NCBI GenBank assembly: GCA_032718475.1
Contig: JAUCBJ010008897.1
Coordinates: 1-36,842 of the forward strand
DNA: 36,842 bases
Direction: 5' to 3'
DNA from: Nemertoderma westbladi
Taxonomy: Eukaryota; Xenacoelomorpha; Nemertodermatida; Nemertodermatidae
A model generated the notes under the pieces. It made no database searches and was not told the origin of the DNA. It saw nothing but the letters and a program-made list of their open reading frames with translations. Each line of letters begins with the position of its first letter. Position 1 is the first letter of the stretch. Below are positions 20,641 through 31,497 of the stretch, piece by piece. A program made the translations under genes and the position numbers.

Positions 20641-21853
20641 GAAGATGACAAATATTTAATACCAATAAACACAACATTAGCAGAAGCCAGCCTAGTGCGC
20701 GTCCATTCACCCGCTGGATATACCCGGGAGACTGGATTCTGAGGGCTTAGATTATTATTGCAGTGTAAGCTTACTGTATTGTATTATTCGATTGATCGTT
20801 AATAAATAATTTCTGACTAATATTATTCACTTTCGGGAAATATTAACAGTTCCTTTAGGACGTGGCGCTCTATCTAGGTAAACAGAGATATGACTTATAC
20901 TAATCACAACGGTAAGTCGGTAAGGCTTATGATTCACGTATGAGGCGCATTCTTTAGGAAATGCTTAGTTATCAGTCACAATCATGCACACTACCGGTAA
21001 CACACAATACTGCTCACTAATTTGCCGACCGTCAATGAATTTTATCATATATAAAGCGAACAGCAACTGACTCATGTAGGGCTTATCAAATAGCATTAAA
21101 TTCACTACAAACCACAATAATATAAGTCGCAATCGCTATATATAACCCGTCTCTCTAACCTGTAGTGTATCAAGAAAATTGGGAAATTTGGGTTCTTTAT
21201 ATATGTTCTCCAAATAATATTCAACCAAAACACAACAGTAAACAGCATTAAGACGGTGTGACAAGATAACAGTTATACGCTCTATAATCTTAAGCCTACT
21301 AATGTTTCTTCTAAAGTCTGAAACGAATTGACTCTAGAGCCGGTGTTCCTGGCCTAGATAGCAACAACACAACAGTATCACAAAAAACAGTAAGACTGAA
21401 CACTCCTAGTATCATCGGCCGAATATCTACACGTCGACAGAAAAAATCGCTCTGATTGGCTCAAACCAAACAAAGAACCGTGCGTCCAATGGCTGTTTCC
21501 ATGCCAGCAACCAGCTGCTAGATGTCGCAATCTGAATCATCAAGGCCAAGCCGTGTAAAGGTATTTGGTGCATTGCGGGTTTTTTGCCTTACCATGTCCG
21601 CCAAAGCAGGTATATAGACGAATGACTTTTATGTCCGTTAAAACACCTGTAACAGTACCTTGCGGGCGAGGGGAATATATATACAGTTAGAGAACCTTTT
21701 AGAGTATTCCAGCGCCTGGGGGGAAACTGGATTGCGAAGCAAAGGGGCCAGTTATATCCCACAGAAGCTTTTACACCGCTCCCAGAAAATGGGATTTGAG
21801 TCTATAAAATATACAAAATCACAGTTTCTAATATACATAAATACTCTAAACAG
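20641..21853. other. Non-coding; includes 3' flank of the 753-aa ORF
   Basis: No gene is recognised. The right end is the region directly 3' (minus strand) of the ORF ending at 21854; no clear poly(A) signal context or LTR end could be fixed. Confidence 0.4.
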
Positions 21854-24115
21854 TTAGTCTTTCTTGCGTGGACGGCGTTTACGCAGTTTTTTAAAGCTAG
21901 CCAGAGTCCTTTTCTCTTTGGGGCGAGCCACTTTACAAGGAGGGCTATAACTCCTGGGTGAAGGGTGCAATATGATTGCATCAGAGGGTGTAGGATTATG
22001 GTCGGTGTATCCGCCAGTCGAAGTACTGGGTTGATTGACATCAACGTCAGATGAGAGGGGTCTAACGGCTTTGAGAGCTCGTTTCAAGACAGCCGCTCTT
22101 ACGGGTCCTTTACGAGTGGTCTGAACGAGGGCCGTGGGTGGACCATAGGCAGTTAGAAACCTCCGGGGTTTAATGGTCCTTTCCAACTCGCGTTCGCGGG
22201 CTCGGTATTCGTAAGGCCGTCGATATACTTCCTGTAACTCAGGGTGTGAGTTAACAAACAAGTCTCCATAGTCCGGATCCTGACGGATATAATTGATTAA
22301 GTTATAGGAATGAAGGTCGCTAGGATTAACACTCCTGAGAAATTTGCGTACGAATTTGGTTGAAATACATTCTCCGACGCGCTTCAGTAGCTCGTAACTT
22401 GATATGCGTGATTTCTGTTCAACCGAAGCGAATAGATAAGGATGGAACGCATAAACTCCTTCGTAAGCGCGTCCGGGATAATAGCGATGGCGCGAATCAC
22501 AATGTAAATCAGCGTTCGCTTCCCAAGCTCTGATGTAACGTAGTGTGATCATTTCATCTACGCTTTCCAAATCGTGATTAAAAGGGCAATCGAAACTGGC
22601 ATGTCCCTTTAGTTGACAATGGTGACATTGAGTCATAAATTGAGGGCAAACCGCAAAGATATGCAAGTTATTGAGTCTGCAATATGCGCAATAAATTTCC
22701 ATAGTCGGTTGTTCTTGGAAATAGGAACAGCGGACGTTGGTGTCCATGGGCGTATCGTGGTCTCTCGATGCGCATAACCGACAACGTTGCCTAGAAACAT
22801 AGTTGGCATGTCGATAATCGTACGCAGTGAGACACTGTGGACCTTGATACCATTCTATGATGTAATCGTTGTCGCTGGTCTGGGGCGCGATAGGCTGAAT
22901 CTCTTCAGATTCTAGACATATTGGTTCGTCTTCCAAGTGCATAGCTGAAGTGGGCGCGTCTGTCTCTTCAGGTGGACCTATTGTCTGAATTTCCACGACA
23001 GAATAACCTGTGGGGATTCGAGGTCTTTGTATAACAGAGGAGTGCAAGTTCGATATACAAATCTCTTGGAAAACGGCGAATCCAGCGCTATCCAACTTCT
23101 CTGCAGCTGAGTCTCTTAGGCTGAGCTTGGTCAAAGCGCGGTCTTTAAATTGGCTATCCACGTTGCGGAACGGGGTTAAAAATCGCCGGAAACATTCGAA
23201 ACGGATGAATTTATTATGTTCATCTAGCTTAGCGAGTTTGGTCCCAAGTATTAATGGATGGGCGCGTATAGTACGACTGCACACATCGGCTAGCCAACCG
23301 GCAAGTGCGGTGTTTTCAAAGATCGTGTATATAGCTAAGGAGGGACGGAGTGGAACACTCATGAAGCTATACACGGCGCCAGGTGCGGTTAATGGTCCAT
23401 CAAAGTACAATCGAGAATAATGATCTCCGTATACTTGTTGATAGTTAATGGGATTTCCGACTTTGAAATTCCATCCGTATTCCTGAAAGGCAAGATGTCC
23501 GATGGAAGTTCGTTGCACCTTTGTAATGTTGCTAGGCGTATTAGCATACATAGTGCGGAAGAAACCTCGACCTTCTGCCCAGGGAGCAATCAGCTGAGTA
23601 TCAACGAAAGGGTATGGAATGTTCTCCATATTCCGAAAGTCGTTTTGGAGATCTCCATAAACAGCTGAGCCGATTTTAAGGATTCTTTCGTTGAACAACA
23701 TCTCGAGTATGGGCTGGGGTAACATCGATCCATCGATGCCCATGGCCGGTTTGCGTTCGGTGTCAATGACGTAACGCTGCGCGAGTTCGAATTGTCCATG
23801 TCGGAGATTCTTTTGTGTTTCGGTGAGAGTTTCAAAAGAATAATCAATCATTTCGGAACACGCTCGAGTAAACACGTGGGTAGAACCAGCTAATCCGCGT
23901 ATATGGATCATGCGCGTAGTTCCTAGTTCTCCGACCGGAACGCTACCTTCATTATCGTAGGTGACAACTCCATACATCTCAATAACATTAAGAGTTTCAT
24001 TCCACTCCTTGGTGGCGTTCTCTAGGGTCATCCCTATTGGATGCCACAAGGTGGCGCATTGGTTAGCGTCAGGGAGATCACTATACTTCATGTGCCGAGT
24101 GGTATACGTCTCCAC
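21854..24115 (-). CDS. Unknown Gag/capsid-like protein with three CCHC-type knuckles (C-terminal part)
   Basis: 753 codons, and the same frame stays open upstream through 24247 (44 more codons) to the TAA that ends the next ORF. The first ATG is at 24091, so 24115 is not a real start. Residues 1-400 are mixed alpha/beta without a motif I recognise. Three Cys/His units follow: CRLCASRDHD...C at about 444, CAYCRLNNLHIFAVC at about 476 (CX2CX5HX4C), and CHHCQLKGHASFDC at about 496 (canonical CX2CX4HX4C). The tail is basic (KKLRKRRPRKKD), possibly nucleic-acid binding or a nuclear signal. The order globular region, knuckles, basic tail suggests a Gag-like or other nucleic-acid-packaging protein; that is inference. 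GC content is higher than in the flanks. It probably forms one protein with the ORF at 24248-26107. Confidence 0.7.
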   Translation of the reverse strand: METYTTRHMKYSDLPDANQCATLWHPIGMTLENATKEWNETLNVIEMYGVVTYDNEGSVPVGELGTTRMIHIRGLAGSTHVFTRACSEMIDYSFETLTETQKNLRHGQFELAQRYVIDTERKPAMGIDGSMLPQPILEMLFNERILKIGSAVYGDLQNDFRNMENIPYPFVDTQLIAPWAEGRGFFRTMYANTPSNITKVQRTSIGHLAFQEYGWNFKVGNPINYQQVYGDHYSRLYFDGPLTAPGAVYSFMSVPLRPSLAIYTIFENTALAGWLADVCSRTIRAHPLILGTKLAKLDEHNKFIRFECFRRFLTPFRNVDSQFKDRALTKLSLRDSAAEKLDSAGFAVFQEICISNLHSSVIQRPRIPTGYSVVEIQTIGPPEETDAPTSAMHLEDEPICLESEEIQPIAPQTSDNDYIIEWYQGPQCLTAYDYRHANYVSRQRCRLCASRDHDTPMDTNVRCSYFQEQPTMEIYCAYCRLNNLHIFAVCPQFMTQCHHCQLKGHASFDCPFNHDLESVDEMITLRYIRAWEANADLHCDSRHRYYPGRAYEGVYAFHPYLFASVEQKSRISSYELLKRVGECISTKFVRKFLRSVNPSDLHSYNLINYIRQDPDYGDLFVNSHPELQEVYRRPYEYRARERELERTIKPRRFLTAYGPPTALVQTTRKGPVRAAVLKRALKAVRPLSSDVDVNQPSTSTGGYTDHNPTPSDAIILHPSPRSYSPPCKVARPKEKRTLASFKKLRKRRPRKKD

Positions 24116-24247
24116 ATTTCCATATCTTTGTATTTTCTCTTCTTCAAATAATACATCTAGATTCCAATGGACTAATCGAGTTTTAATAAATCCATCGAGA
24201 TTATAAGGAGGTTCTATATCTTTCTCGATTCGAGAAATGTTATACGG

Positions 24248-26107
24248 TTATCTAAATGAGTTTACCTTTACTAACTGATCCAGATGTTTCTGCAATTGTT
24301 CGAGTTCGACAATGTCTAGAGGATTTATTAGTGGTAGAAACTTTAAATTATGTGTCGGGTCTTCTGGTTTTACCATATAATATTGAGTCAGATTAACGTA
24401 ATAAGGGTGGTCTTTAATCCCATAAAACGAGTTCTGTAAAGGTCTAGCGCGTATGTTGACATCGTGTACCATACGACGGACAAGATCCGCTCGATTGTCC
24501 GGAGGTTCAACGAGTATACCGTCAACACGAGCGGCCTCGATCGGCGGACGCTGTAACATAGGGGCGTCAGCGATAAGATTTTGCGATCCTGTACTGATAT
24601 CAACCGGTTGAGGTTGTATCGTCGCGAAGAGCTTGTCCCCGAAATGTGGAATCATCGAGGGATGACGAACGGTTTTAGAGTAGAGGTCCGTCATGAGGAT
24701 TTGAGCTTCCGGTTGGGCTAAAGCGGCTTCTTCTCTCTCTTCCAGTTTCGTGTGTTTCTCCTCGAGTAGAATTTCTTCCGCTTGTCTCTGTAAGCGTTCA
24801 TCTAAAAATTCTTGTAGAGAATACGTGCGTCCAAGCTCTATGTCTTCCTCGAGGTTTTGGATTTCCCTATCGAACTGTGGCAAGGCTAACTCCTTCACCG
24901 ATTGGACTTGTTGTTGTAATTTACGTTTCTCTAAACAATCTTGTGTTCCCTTTCCGATTTTCTGTCGAATGGCGTCTAAAGCGTTTCTTATAACGCTCTC
25001 CTCGACTTCCGTGGCGGGTTGCATCGGGTTTAATCCTGGACGATTGTAAGGATCAAAGGGCGATATTAGCTGCCCGCGTCCCAATCCGGCTAAGTAGGAT
25101 GGGCGGATGTCTAACGAACCCACTACCGGAGCACCACTGATTAATTGTTCGGGTAACACTAAGTCTTTGAACAGGGAATATAGTTCGGGAGGATCAGTGA
25201 TACTGTTAGGATCAAGAGTTTGAGGTCTCACTAGGGAATGAGGAGGCCTGACCGAGTATTCCGGAACTCTGATCATGGGTTTATTCAGTGATCGTTTAAG
25301 ACGAGCGATCGTGGGTGGTATGTCGAACAGGTTTCGCTCGAAACTCCCGTAAGTGTAACGCGTAAAACTATGTTTAGCGCAACGTCTCCGCGGATGTTTG
25401 TGTCTTTCCGTTTGTTGGTTGGGTCTAGGGCATTCGTCACAATAATACCAAAGACGTACGTCCTGTAGAGGAAACGCGGGTGAACGTTCTCCAGTTTTGC
25501 AATATTCTTCCATTTGTTCAAAACTATCCGGGATAACAGGTAGTGGACGATCGGCGGTAAGATACATCATAGTGAAATAGAGCCGTTTGAGTTCTACCAC
25601 AGGGTCGTGATGTATACCTTGAGGATATCGAGTCTCTAAGTTCTGCTGACTAGCGATGTTGAGATAGGTTTCTCTCAAAAATTCTAGGTATTCGTTGAAG
25701 TCGATGCGTTTATCCGGTTCTTCAACGTTTTCTCTTTCCAGTCTATTACGAATAGAATTTTCGTGATCTATTCTCGGTTTATCGTTACGACTCCGCTGGG
25801 TATGATATTTAAATAGAACCATTTCCCTCTCTGTATCTACATCGTCCGTATCATGTAAATCGATAGGATGGCCGGTCGTTAAGAAGTCCATATACGTACC
25901 ATTACGATTCGTATAGCGAGTGGTGAATTTTCGATAGTCCAATTCACGCGCAAGTTGCTCTTGGGACATCGGCGGTTCGATATAACGACCATCGTCCTCC
26001 GTAATGGTTGGATCGGCTTCACCGCGTATTAAGCTATCCACAAATGCTTGTAAAGGTAGAGTATATCGCTCCCTAATACCAAGATCATCTTCTATCAACT
26101 CCGTCAT
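24248..26107 (-). CDS. Unknown protein, N-terminal part, ends at an in-frame TAA
   Basis: 619 codons from ATG 26107, with an in-frame stop a few codons upstream. Features seen: acidic N-terminus; many charged residues; a Cys/His cluster CDECPRPNQQTERHKH...C.KH at about residue 221 that could bind one metal; and a strongly charged predicted coiled coil at about 370-480. The C-terminal 50 residues recur in the defective copy at 15.7 kb. The stop TAA (24250-24248) is followed in the same frame by 44 open codons and the 753-residue ORF, and no ATG follows for about 53 codons. Either a nonsense mutation or deletion broke one long ORF, or the stop is read through. I recognise no family. Position downstream of Pao integrase recalls an accessory ORF of an LTR element, but nothing env-like is seen. 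Confidence 0.65.
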   Translation of the reverse strand: MTELIEDDLGIRERYTLPLQAFVDSLIRGEADPTITEDDGRYIEPPMSQEQLARELDYRKFTTRYTNRNGTYMDFLTTGHPIDLHDTDDVDTEREMVLFKYHTQRSRNDKPRIDHENSIRNRLERENVEEPDKRIDFNEYLEFLRETYLNIASQQNLETRYPQGIHHDPVVELKRLYFTMMYLTADRPLPVIPDSFEQMEEYCKTGERSPAFPLQDVRLWYYCDECPRPNQQTERHKHPRRRCAKHSFTRYTYGSFERNLFDIPPTIARLKRSLNKPMIRVPEYSVRPPHSLVRPQTLDPNSITDPPELYSLFKDLVLPEQLISGAPVVGSLDIRPSYLAGLGRGQLISPFDPYNRPGLNPMQPATEVEESVIRNALDAIRQKIGKGTQDCLEKRKLQQQVQSVKELALPQFDREIQNLEEDIELGRTYSLQEFLDERLQRQAEEILLEEKHTKLEEREEAALAQPEAQILMTDLYSKTVRHPSMIPHFGDKLFATIQPQPVDISTGSQNLIADAPMLQRPPIEAARVDGILVEPPDNRADLVRRMVHDVNIRARPLQNSFYGIKDHPYYVNLTQYYMVKPEDPTHNLKFLPLINPLDIVELEQLQKHLDQLVKVNSFR

Positions 26108-27726
26108 ATCTGCTATCTGAGTTTATTAATATCAAATAAGTTTATATTTAGGCGAGCGGGCGTCGCTGCCTACTTCTCTTTGCCCCCGGACAGTGGGATT
26201 CTCAGCGCCGATGTACCGTCGTCGCGGTGTTTACGCCAACATGTAGCAACAGCACGACAACGATAACCGGCACAAGTCACTCCACTGTCCGTCCCAAAGG
26301 CTTGGATCCACTTAGGTTCTTTCTATAGGAGAGTTGGGCTACTTTTACAATTGCGACTAGCTACTGTAAACATACTTTAGCAGTAACATTCACCTATAAA
26401 CGCACAAATTCCACACAACTGTCACCAACTGCACACATACAGGCCATTTGTCCGTTAGTCAGTGCCTTCCAGAATGTCACGTTATTACTGTGTATCCTTG
26501 GATACTAGCAGTGTGCTATATTCTCTATGCTATGCAATGGGACAAGCTTTCTATTGTTCTTTTAACTTGCTTCTAATTCTAGCGTGGGTGTTGCTATGGT
26601 GACATTATGGAATGCTAGCGGTAGAATTAGGGTAATTCTCATGCATACAGATCTGGGATGCTATTTAATAATAATTCTTTAATTGTCAATATCCTCTTTA
26701 TGCATGATTTTATTAATTTTATCGGCTATTGACTATATGTTGGAGATTCTCGCACTCTAATACACTCAATAGGATGAATCTCCGCTCCCATGATCTATTA
26801 ATTAATGGAATTTTGGGAATGTTATAAATTGTACAAAATGACAATTTATGAAATTCATTTAAAATATGAATTTAAATTTATTCCTGTGAATTTTATTATT
26901 TGATGTTAAAATTGACACAATTTGATTCCAGAGCAGGTCTGGGGACATAGGATCCTTAATTCTATGAAATTTGTCTTTTAAGAGTATCGGTAAGTGCTAC
27001 GATATCTTAATCGACTAGAATTGTTAACGGATCTGAATTTTACAGATTTTACTAAATATTAAATTAATTTTAAGATGGGCACCGATTTATTCCAGAACTT
27101 GTCTGGGGACGTTAACCACTGATTCTAGAATTTGTCTTTCAAGTATATCGGTGGGTGCCGCGATATCTTAATCGACTAGAATTACAGATGGTCAAAAAGT
27201 TTAACAGATTTATTTGCGTTTTACGCTACTGTTAGAGGGACATCACGCTACTATATGTATTATTTAATATAAGGTAGAAGAGCAATATCGCACGAAGCAA
27301 TGTCAGTGTGAAGAGGCAAGTCGTTTCCAAGGTCTACCCAGAGCTTGGTTTAGCCGAGACACGAGGATCTGAACTTTGCATTCCTAATACTCTGCCTACT
27401 AATAATACTTGAATATAGTAGTGGCTTTATTGTACTTTAATAAGTACGGACATTTCATCTTACTGTAGTCACGTATTTATAATATGATACGGACAGTAAG
27501 GAAAGAGAAAAAATTATTTCTCGCCGTCGCACTAAATATATTATAAGTGATTACGTACGTAATAAACACTAATATATTGCACTAATCTACTAAATAATCA
27601 CTAAAATAACATTCTACTAAATAAAATTGAATAAAAACGATTATAATAAAGTACATAATAAAGTTCGCATATAAAAATATAATAAAATAGATAAAACAAT
27701 ATAGTCATACACCCACTCCAGACGTA
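26108..27726. other. Non-coding gap between unknown ORF and Pao integrase
   Basis: No gene. 26150-26330 is relatively GC-rich; the rest is AT-rich. It contains the duplication at 26918-27190. No LTR pair enclosing the right-hand Pao genes could be found here. Confidence 0.45.
26918..27190. repeat. Diverged ~110-bp duplication, 161-165 bp apart
   Basis: ATTCCAGA, TCTGGGGAC, TTTGTCTTT, TATCGGT and GATATCTTAATCGACTAGAATT occur in order from 26924 and again from 27089. The last 22 bases are identical at 27001 and 27162. Confidence 0.85.
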
Positions 27727-30177
27727 TCACGTTGGGGAGTCCCTAGATGTTTGAGGAATTAGGGAGGTGGTCGTGGGAAGAGTGTCTTGCCTTCCATAGT
27801 TTCCAGAGAGTTCTCTGTCTCTTTCCAGTAAACATAAACGACCAACTGGGCGATTGAGTTGTTGCGTCTCAAAGATTATGCCTGGCTTCTTGAAGTTACG
27901 CCGCATGACGACAAGTTCTACTGAGCGCACTAAACCATCATCCGAGATGTGAGTCTCGATGATACGACCTGTCTGCCACCGTTTACGTAGGAGGTCTGGA
28001 TCTACAATAAGCACCATATCTCCGGCGCTGACGTTTTCTTGCTGCGCAAACCACTTAGTTCGAAGTTGTAGCGTGGGCAGATAATGTTTCTCGAAATGGT
28101 CAGCGAAACGACGGGATAGCAACTGCATAAGTTGCCAAGTTCGACGGCAGTATTCGTCTCCGTCGGCAATCTCCGATCTTGGGAGCATGGCTACAGGTTT
28201 CTTCAGTAGGAAGTGCGCGGGTGTTAGCGCTTCCAGGGAATCGGGACTCGATGAGACTGGCATAAGCGGTCTCTCGTTGAGATAGGCAGCGATTTCCTCC
28301 ATTAATGTCCGCAAAAGTTCGTCGGTGAGATACGCGCGGCATGGCACTATAAAGTGAAATGCGGTTTTGACACTTCGAATTAATCTCTCCCAACTTCCTC
28401 CCCACCAAGGGGCGTCGGCGGCGTTGAAGGTCCAGCTAGACGCTGTTATCCTTAGTTGGTCGTCCACCTGTCTTTGGTTCCAGTCCTTCACGTAAGCCTG
28501 TATTTCGTTGTTGGCACCAATGAAGTTCGTTCCCTTATCCGATCTCATGGTATTACTCGTCCCGAAGCGAGCGATCTGTCGTCGTAAACTTAAGACGAAG
28601 CTGTTGGTAGATAGATCGTTCACCATATCGAGATGGATGGCTCTACAAGTCATGCACACGAAGATGACACACCATCTCTTGACTATAGTCCTAGCACGAT
28701 ATACTTCAATAGGGCCAAATAAATCTACACCAGTATTAGTAAAAGGTGGTTCATAGAAGCTTACTCGTTCCCTAGGTAATTCTGCCTCTCGCTGTGTTAA
28801 AGGCCTACTGAATGCTTTCCTACAGGGTATGCAGTTCCTAAGAACTTGGTTCAGAGCTCTACGGGGTTTATAAAAATAATAGCGAGTTCGGATTTCGCTA
28901 AGAACTCGTTCTCTACCAGCATGATAAAGTTTGCTGTGAACATCTACAATCATCTTGATTTGTACTTCAAGATTTCTAATGAGTATGGGGAATTTAGTGT
29001 CAAAGGATAATGGCGCATTGGTGAGTCTTCCTCCAACACGTATTAACCCATCTATCATTGTGCTCGAGAATCGATCCCTTAAGCGCATCTGCGGATTTCT
29101 CAACAACAGGAAATACTTTTCGGAATCCTCATAGCATTGCAGGAGTCTCAGTATCTGCTTATTGGTTTCTTCATGCTCCTGGTGACTAATTTTCTCCTTT
29201 AGAAAACGGTCAGATGTCTTATATTTGGGTAAATTTTTAATAACATGAACTTGTGCAGATGTCAATGGAGCGTTATCGCTAGTGGTCCTCGTCCTGGAGT
29301 AGTGATGATGAAAACATCGTCTTAAATATGTGACGGCTTTACAGAGCCGATTCCAGGAACTGTAATGATGCATTGCTCTCTGCAGCATGGGTGAGATTCC
29401 TTGCGAGACGTCTGGTATTCCAGATTTCCAATCTCTATCTCTAATTTCCACAACAGACTTATTTGTGTTGAGGGATTGTGGATCCGAAGCATCATTCCCG
29501 GAAGTATGTAATACAGATAGATCGATAGTCGGTTTAAATAACTTCAATTTACTCGCCCGGGTTTTAGGTTTGACTGTCTCCGCTCCCTTGGCTTGTCTAA
29601 TCTCTGTCGTAGTAAGGTGAGGAGGCCATTCATCCTCTTCCTTGCTCAGGAAGTCGGGTCCACCCAACCAGTCAGGGGTATCTATCAGTTCCTGTGGAGT
29701 TGCTCCTCTGGAGGCGATGTCAGCTGGGTTAATCGTACCAGGGCAATGTCTCCATTGATCTATCGTTGTGCGACTAAGAATAATGGCCACTCTGTTAGTA
29801 ACAAAGATGCTGAACTGACAGACTTCATTCGTTATATATTCCAATACAAGTAAAGCGTCGGTCCAATAAACAGTTTTCTCCAGTGGATAATCGATCTGTT
29901 CTGTTACATTCCGGCCGATAGCTGTAGCGTATAAGGCTGCTTTTAACTCCGCCCGAGGAACCTTAAGCTTGTTGTTAATCAATGCCTTAGAGGTAACCAA
30001 GGCAACTTTGATTCCATCCGGAGTTTCGACTCGCAGGTATGCTACTATACCAATTCCCATATCGCTGGCATCTCCAAATACATGGAGTTGATAGGAATAC
30101 GTAGGGAGAACATGACCAAAATATGAACGAGAAATTATAAAGTTCTCGATGGCAGGTAGCGAGTCCTCCCATTTCAT
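27727..30177 (-). pseudogene. BEL/Pao RNase H-integrase, lacking RT
   Basis: 816 codons without a stop. RNase H-like acidic motifs: VFGDASDMGIG (about 32), PRAELKAALYA and YWTDALLVLEYI. Integrase zinc-binding: HSKLYHAGRERVL...CIPCRK. Integrase core: TGVDLFGPIEV (about 480), MRSDKGTNF (about 543; the usual N of SDNGTNF is K) and PWWGGSWERLIRSVK (about 588), so the D, D, E triad is retained. DUF5641-like C-terminus follows. The frame opens only 8 codons upstream at a TAG, just before RNase H; the RT palm and YxDD are absent. It is either a decayed pol or a separately expressed remnant: an open frame this long argues for recent loss or selection. Codon use differs from the intact Pao at 7.6-13.7 kb, so it is a different family. 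Confidence 0.85.
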
Positions 30178-30213
30178 CCATTTCTTTAATAGTTCTCCCT
30201 AACACTCCCCCCC

Positions 30214-30242
30214 ATGCTATCTTCCCGGTGAGAAGATAGCAT
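30214..30242. repeat. 11-bp stem hairpin
   Basis: ATGCTATCTTC / GAAGATAGCAT with a 7-nt loop CCGGTGA, perfect. It sits about 35 bp upstream (minus sense) of the RNase H-integrase ORF, next to a run of seven C. A GT..AG-type acceptor or leader element is possible; there is no direct evidence. Confidence 0.85.
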
Positions 30243-30409
30243 CCAACTCAAGTGCGCTACAATTCCGCTGGATCCCGATCTATTATCGGGTGTGGGGTGG
30301 GTCTATTTTTTTCGGAGTCGGCTTTCCAGGCCGCTCCCTATGGGTATGATGTCACTACCCTCTGGCGTCTCGTGTCGGGCCGATCGTGCGCTTCTCTCAC
30401 ACAATTTTT

Positions 30410-31350
30410 GTTTCCCCAACACTCTCACCACTCTAACTCCGCTTTCTGACTCAACTCGCTCTTACCCTCTCCCCACACCTGAATCGCACTCCTCTTTCTC
30501 GCCAACAGTTCCTCTCACTATCTCCTCTCTAATCTCTGCCACTCTCTAAGGCCCTGACCTCTAATGCTACCCCTGTGCTATCATACTATCTACCTACTAC
30601 TCACTTGCTAACTATCTAACTCTCTTACTAACTCTAACTATCTCTCTAAGCCTACTAACTTTAACTCTAACTCTTTTACTACGTGGCGCTTAGGGTGCCC
30701 ACAACCCTCTGCTACTACCTCCATCTACGTGGCGCTTGCGGTGCCCACAACCACTCTACTACTAACTCTAACTAAAACCCTCTATCTACGTGGCGCTTGT
30801 GGTGCCCACAACCACTCTACTATCTACCCTCTACTACTCTACTACCTGGCACCCTATGTGCCCTCTCTACTACTCTACTCTCTGGCACCCTATGTGCCCT
30901 CTCTACTACCTCTAACACTCTAACTCTACTACCTGGCACCCTATGTGCCCTCTCTACTACTCTACTCTATCTACATCTCCACCTCAACTAATACCTCTAT
31001 CTACGTGGCGCTAACGGTGCCCACAACCACTCTACTACTACTTCTACTCTGCTACTATCTTTCTACGTGGCGCTTCCGGTGCCCACAACCACTCTCTGCT
31101 ACTACTTTCTACGTGGCGCTTGCGGTGCCCACAACCCCTCTCTGCTACTACTTTCTACGTGGCGCTTACGGTGCCCACAACCTCCCTACTACTACTCGTG
31201 GCATGACAATATGCCACACTCCCTTACCCCGCCGCCTTCTAACTTCTCTACTTACTATCCTTCTACGTGGCGCTTACGGTGCCCACAACCTCCCTACTAC
31301 TACTCGTGGCATGACAATATGCCACACTCCCTTACCCCGCCGCCTTCTAA
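30410..31350 (+). repeat. Pyrimidine-rich hairpin array in place of RT
   Basis: CTACTACTCT-like spacers carry three hairpin types. Type A, 20 nt, occurs eight times (starts 30683, 30729, 30790, 31015, 31067, 31113, 31159, 31267): GTGGCGCT, three variable bases, GGTGCCCAC. The triplets are TAG, TGC, TGT, AAC, TCC, TGC, TAC, TAC; the pairing GGCGC/GTGCC puts the triplet in the loop centre. Type B, GGCACCCTATGTGCC, occurs three times (30848, 30884, 30935) and is a perfect 5-bp stem. Type C, GTGGCATGACAATATGCCAC, occurs twice (31198, 31306) and is a perfect 7-bp stem. A 108-bp block with one A and one C is duplicated at the right end. Plus-strand ORFs across it reflect the repeats and are not genes. 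Confidence 0.9.
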
Positions 31351-31442
31351 CTTACCCTCTACTAACTTATCTTCTGCTAACTATTATTATTTAATTATTT
31401 ATTATTATTTATTTTTATTTTTAATTAAATAATTAATTTCTT

Positions 31443-31472
31443 GTGGGAAGGGCGTCTCGCCCTCATTCCCAC
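31443..31472. repeat. GTGGGAA...TTCCCAC nested hairpin
   Basis: GTGGGAA-GGGCG-TCT-CGCCC-TCA-TTCCCAC: a 12-bp stem with a 3-nt bulge and a 3-nt loop. It lies between the hairpin array and the gag-protease stop and shares the GTGG...CCAC ends of the array hairpins. Confidence 0.85.
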
Positions 31473-31497
31473 CCCCCTCAGTCCAAATATTGGACGA

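Noticed and set aside
21854-26107. Env gene of the adjacent Pao element
   Set aside because: The position downstream of integrase is right, but there is no signal peptide, fusion segment or membrane anchor, and CCHC knuckles are unlike env.
30729-31432. Overlapping plus-strand ORFs of 64-149 codons rich in VALAVPTT / LRGACGAHN repeats
   Set aside because: They follow from the hairpin array in all three frames; two of the three array frames meet stops at the variable triplet, and there is no domain or start context.
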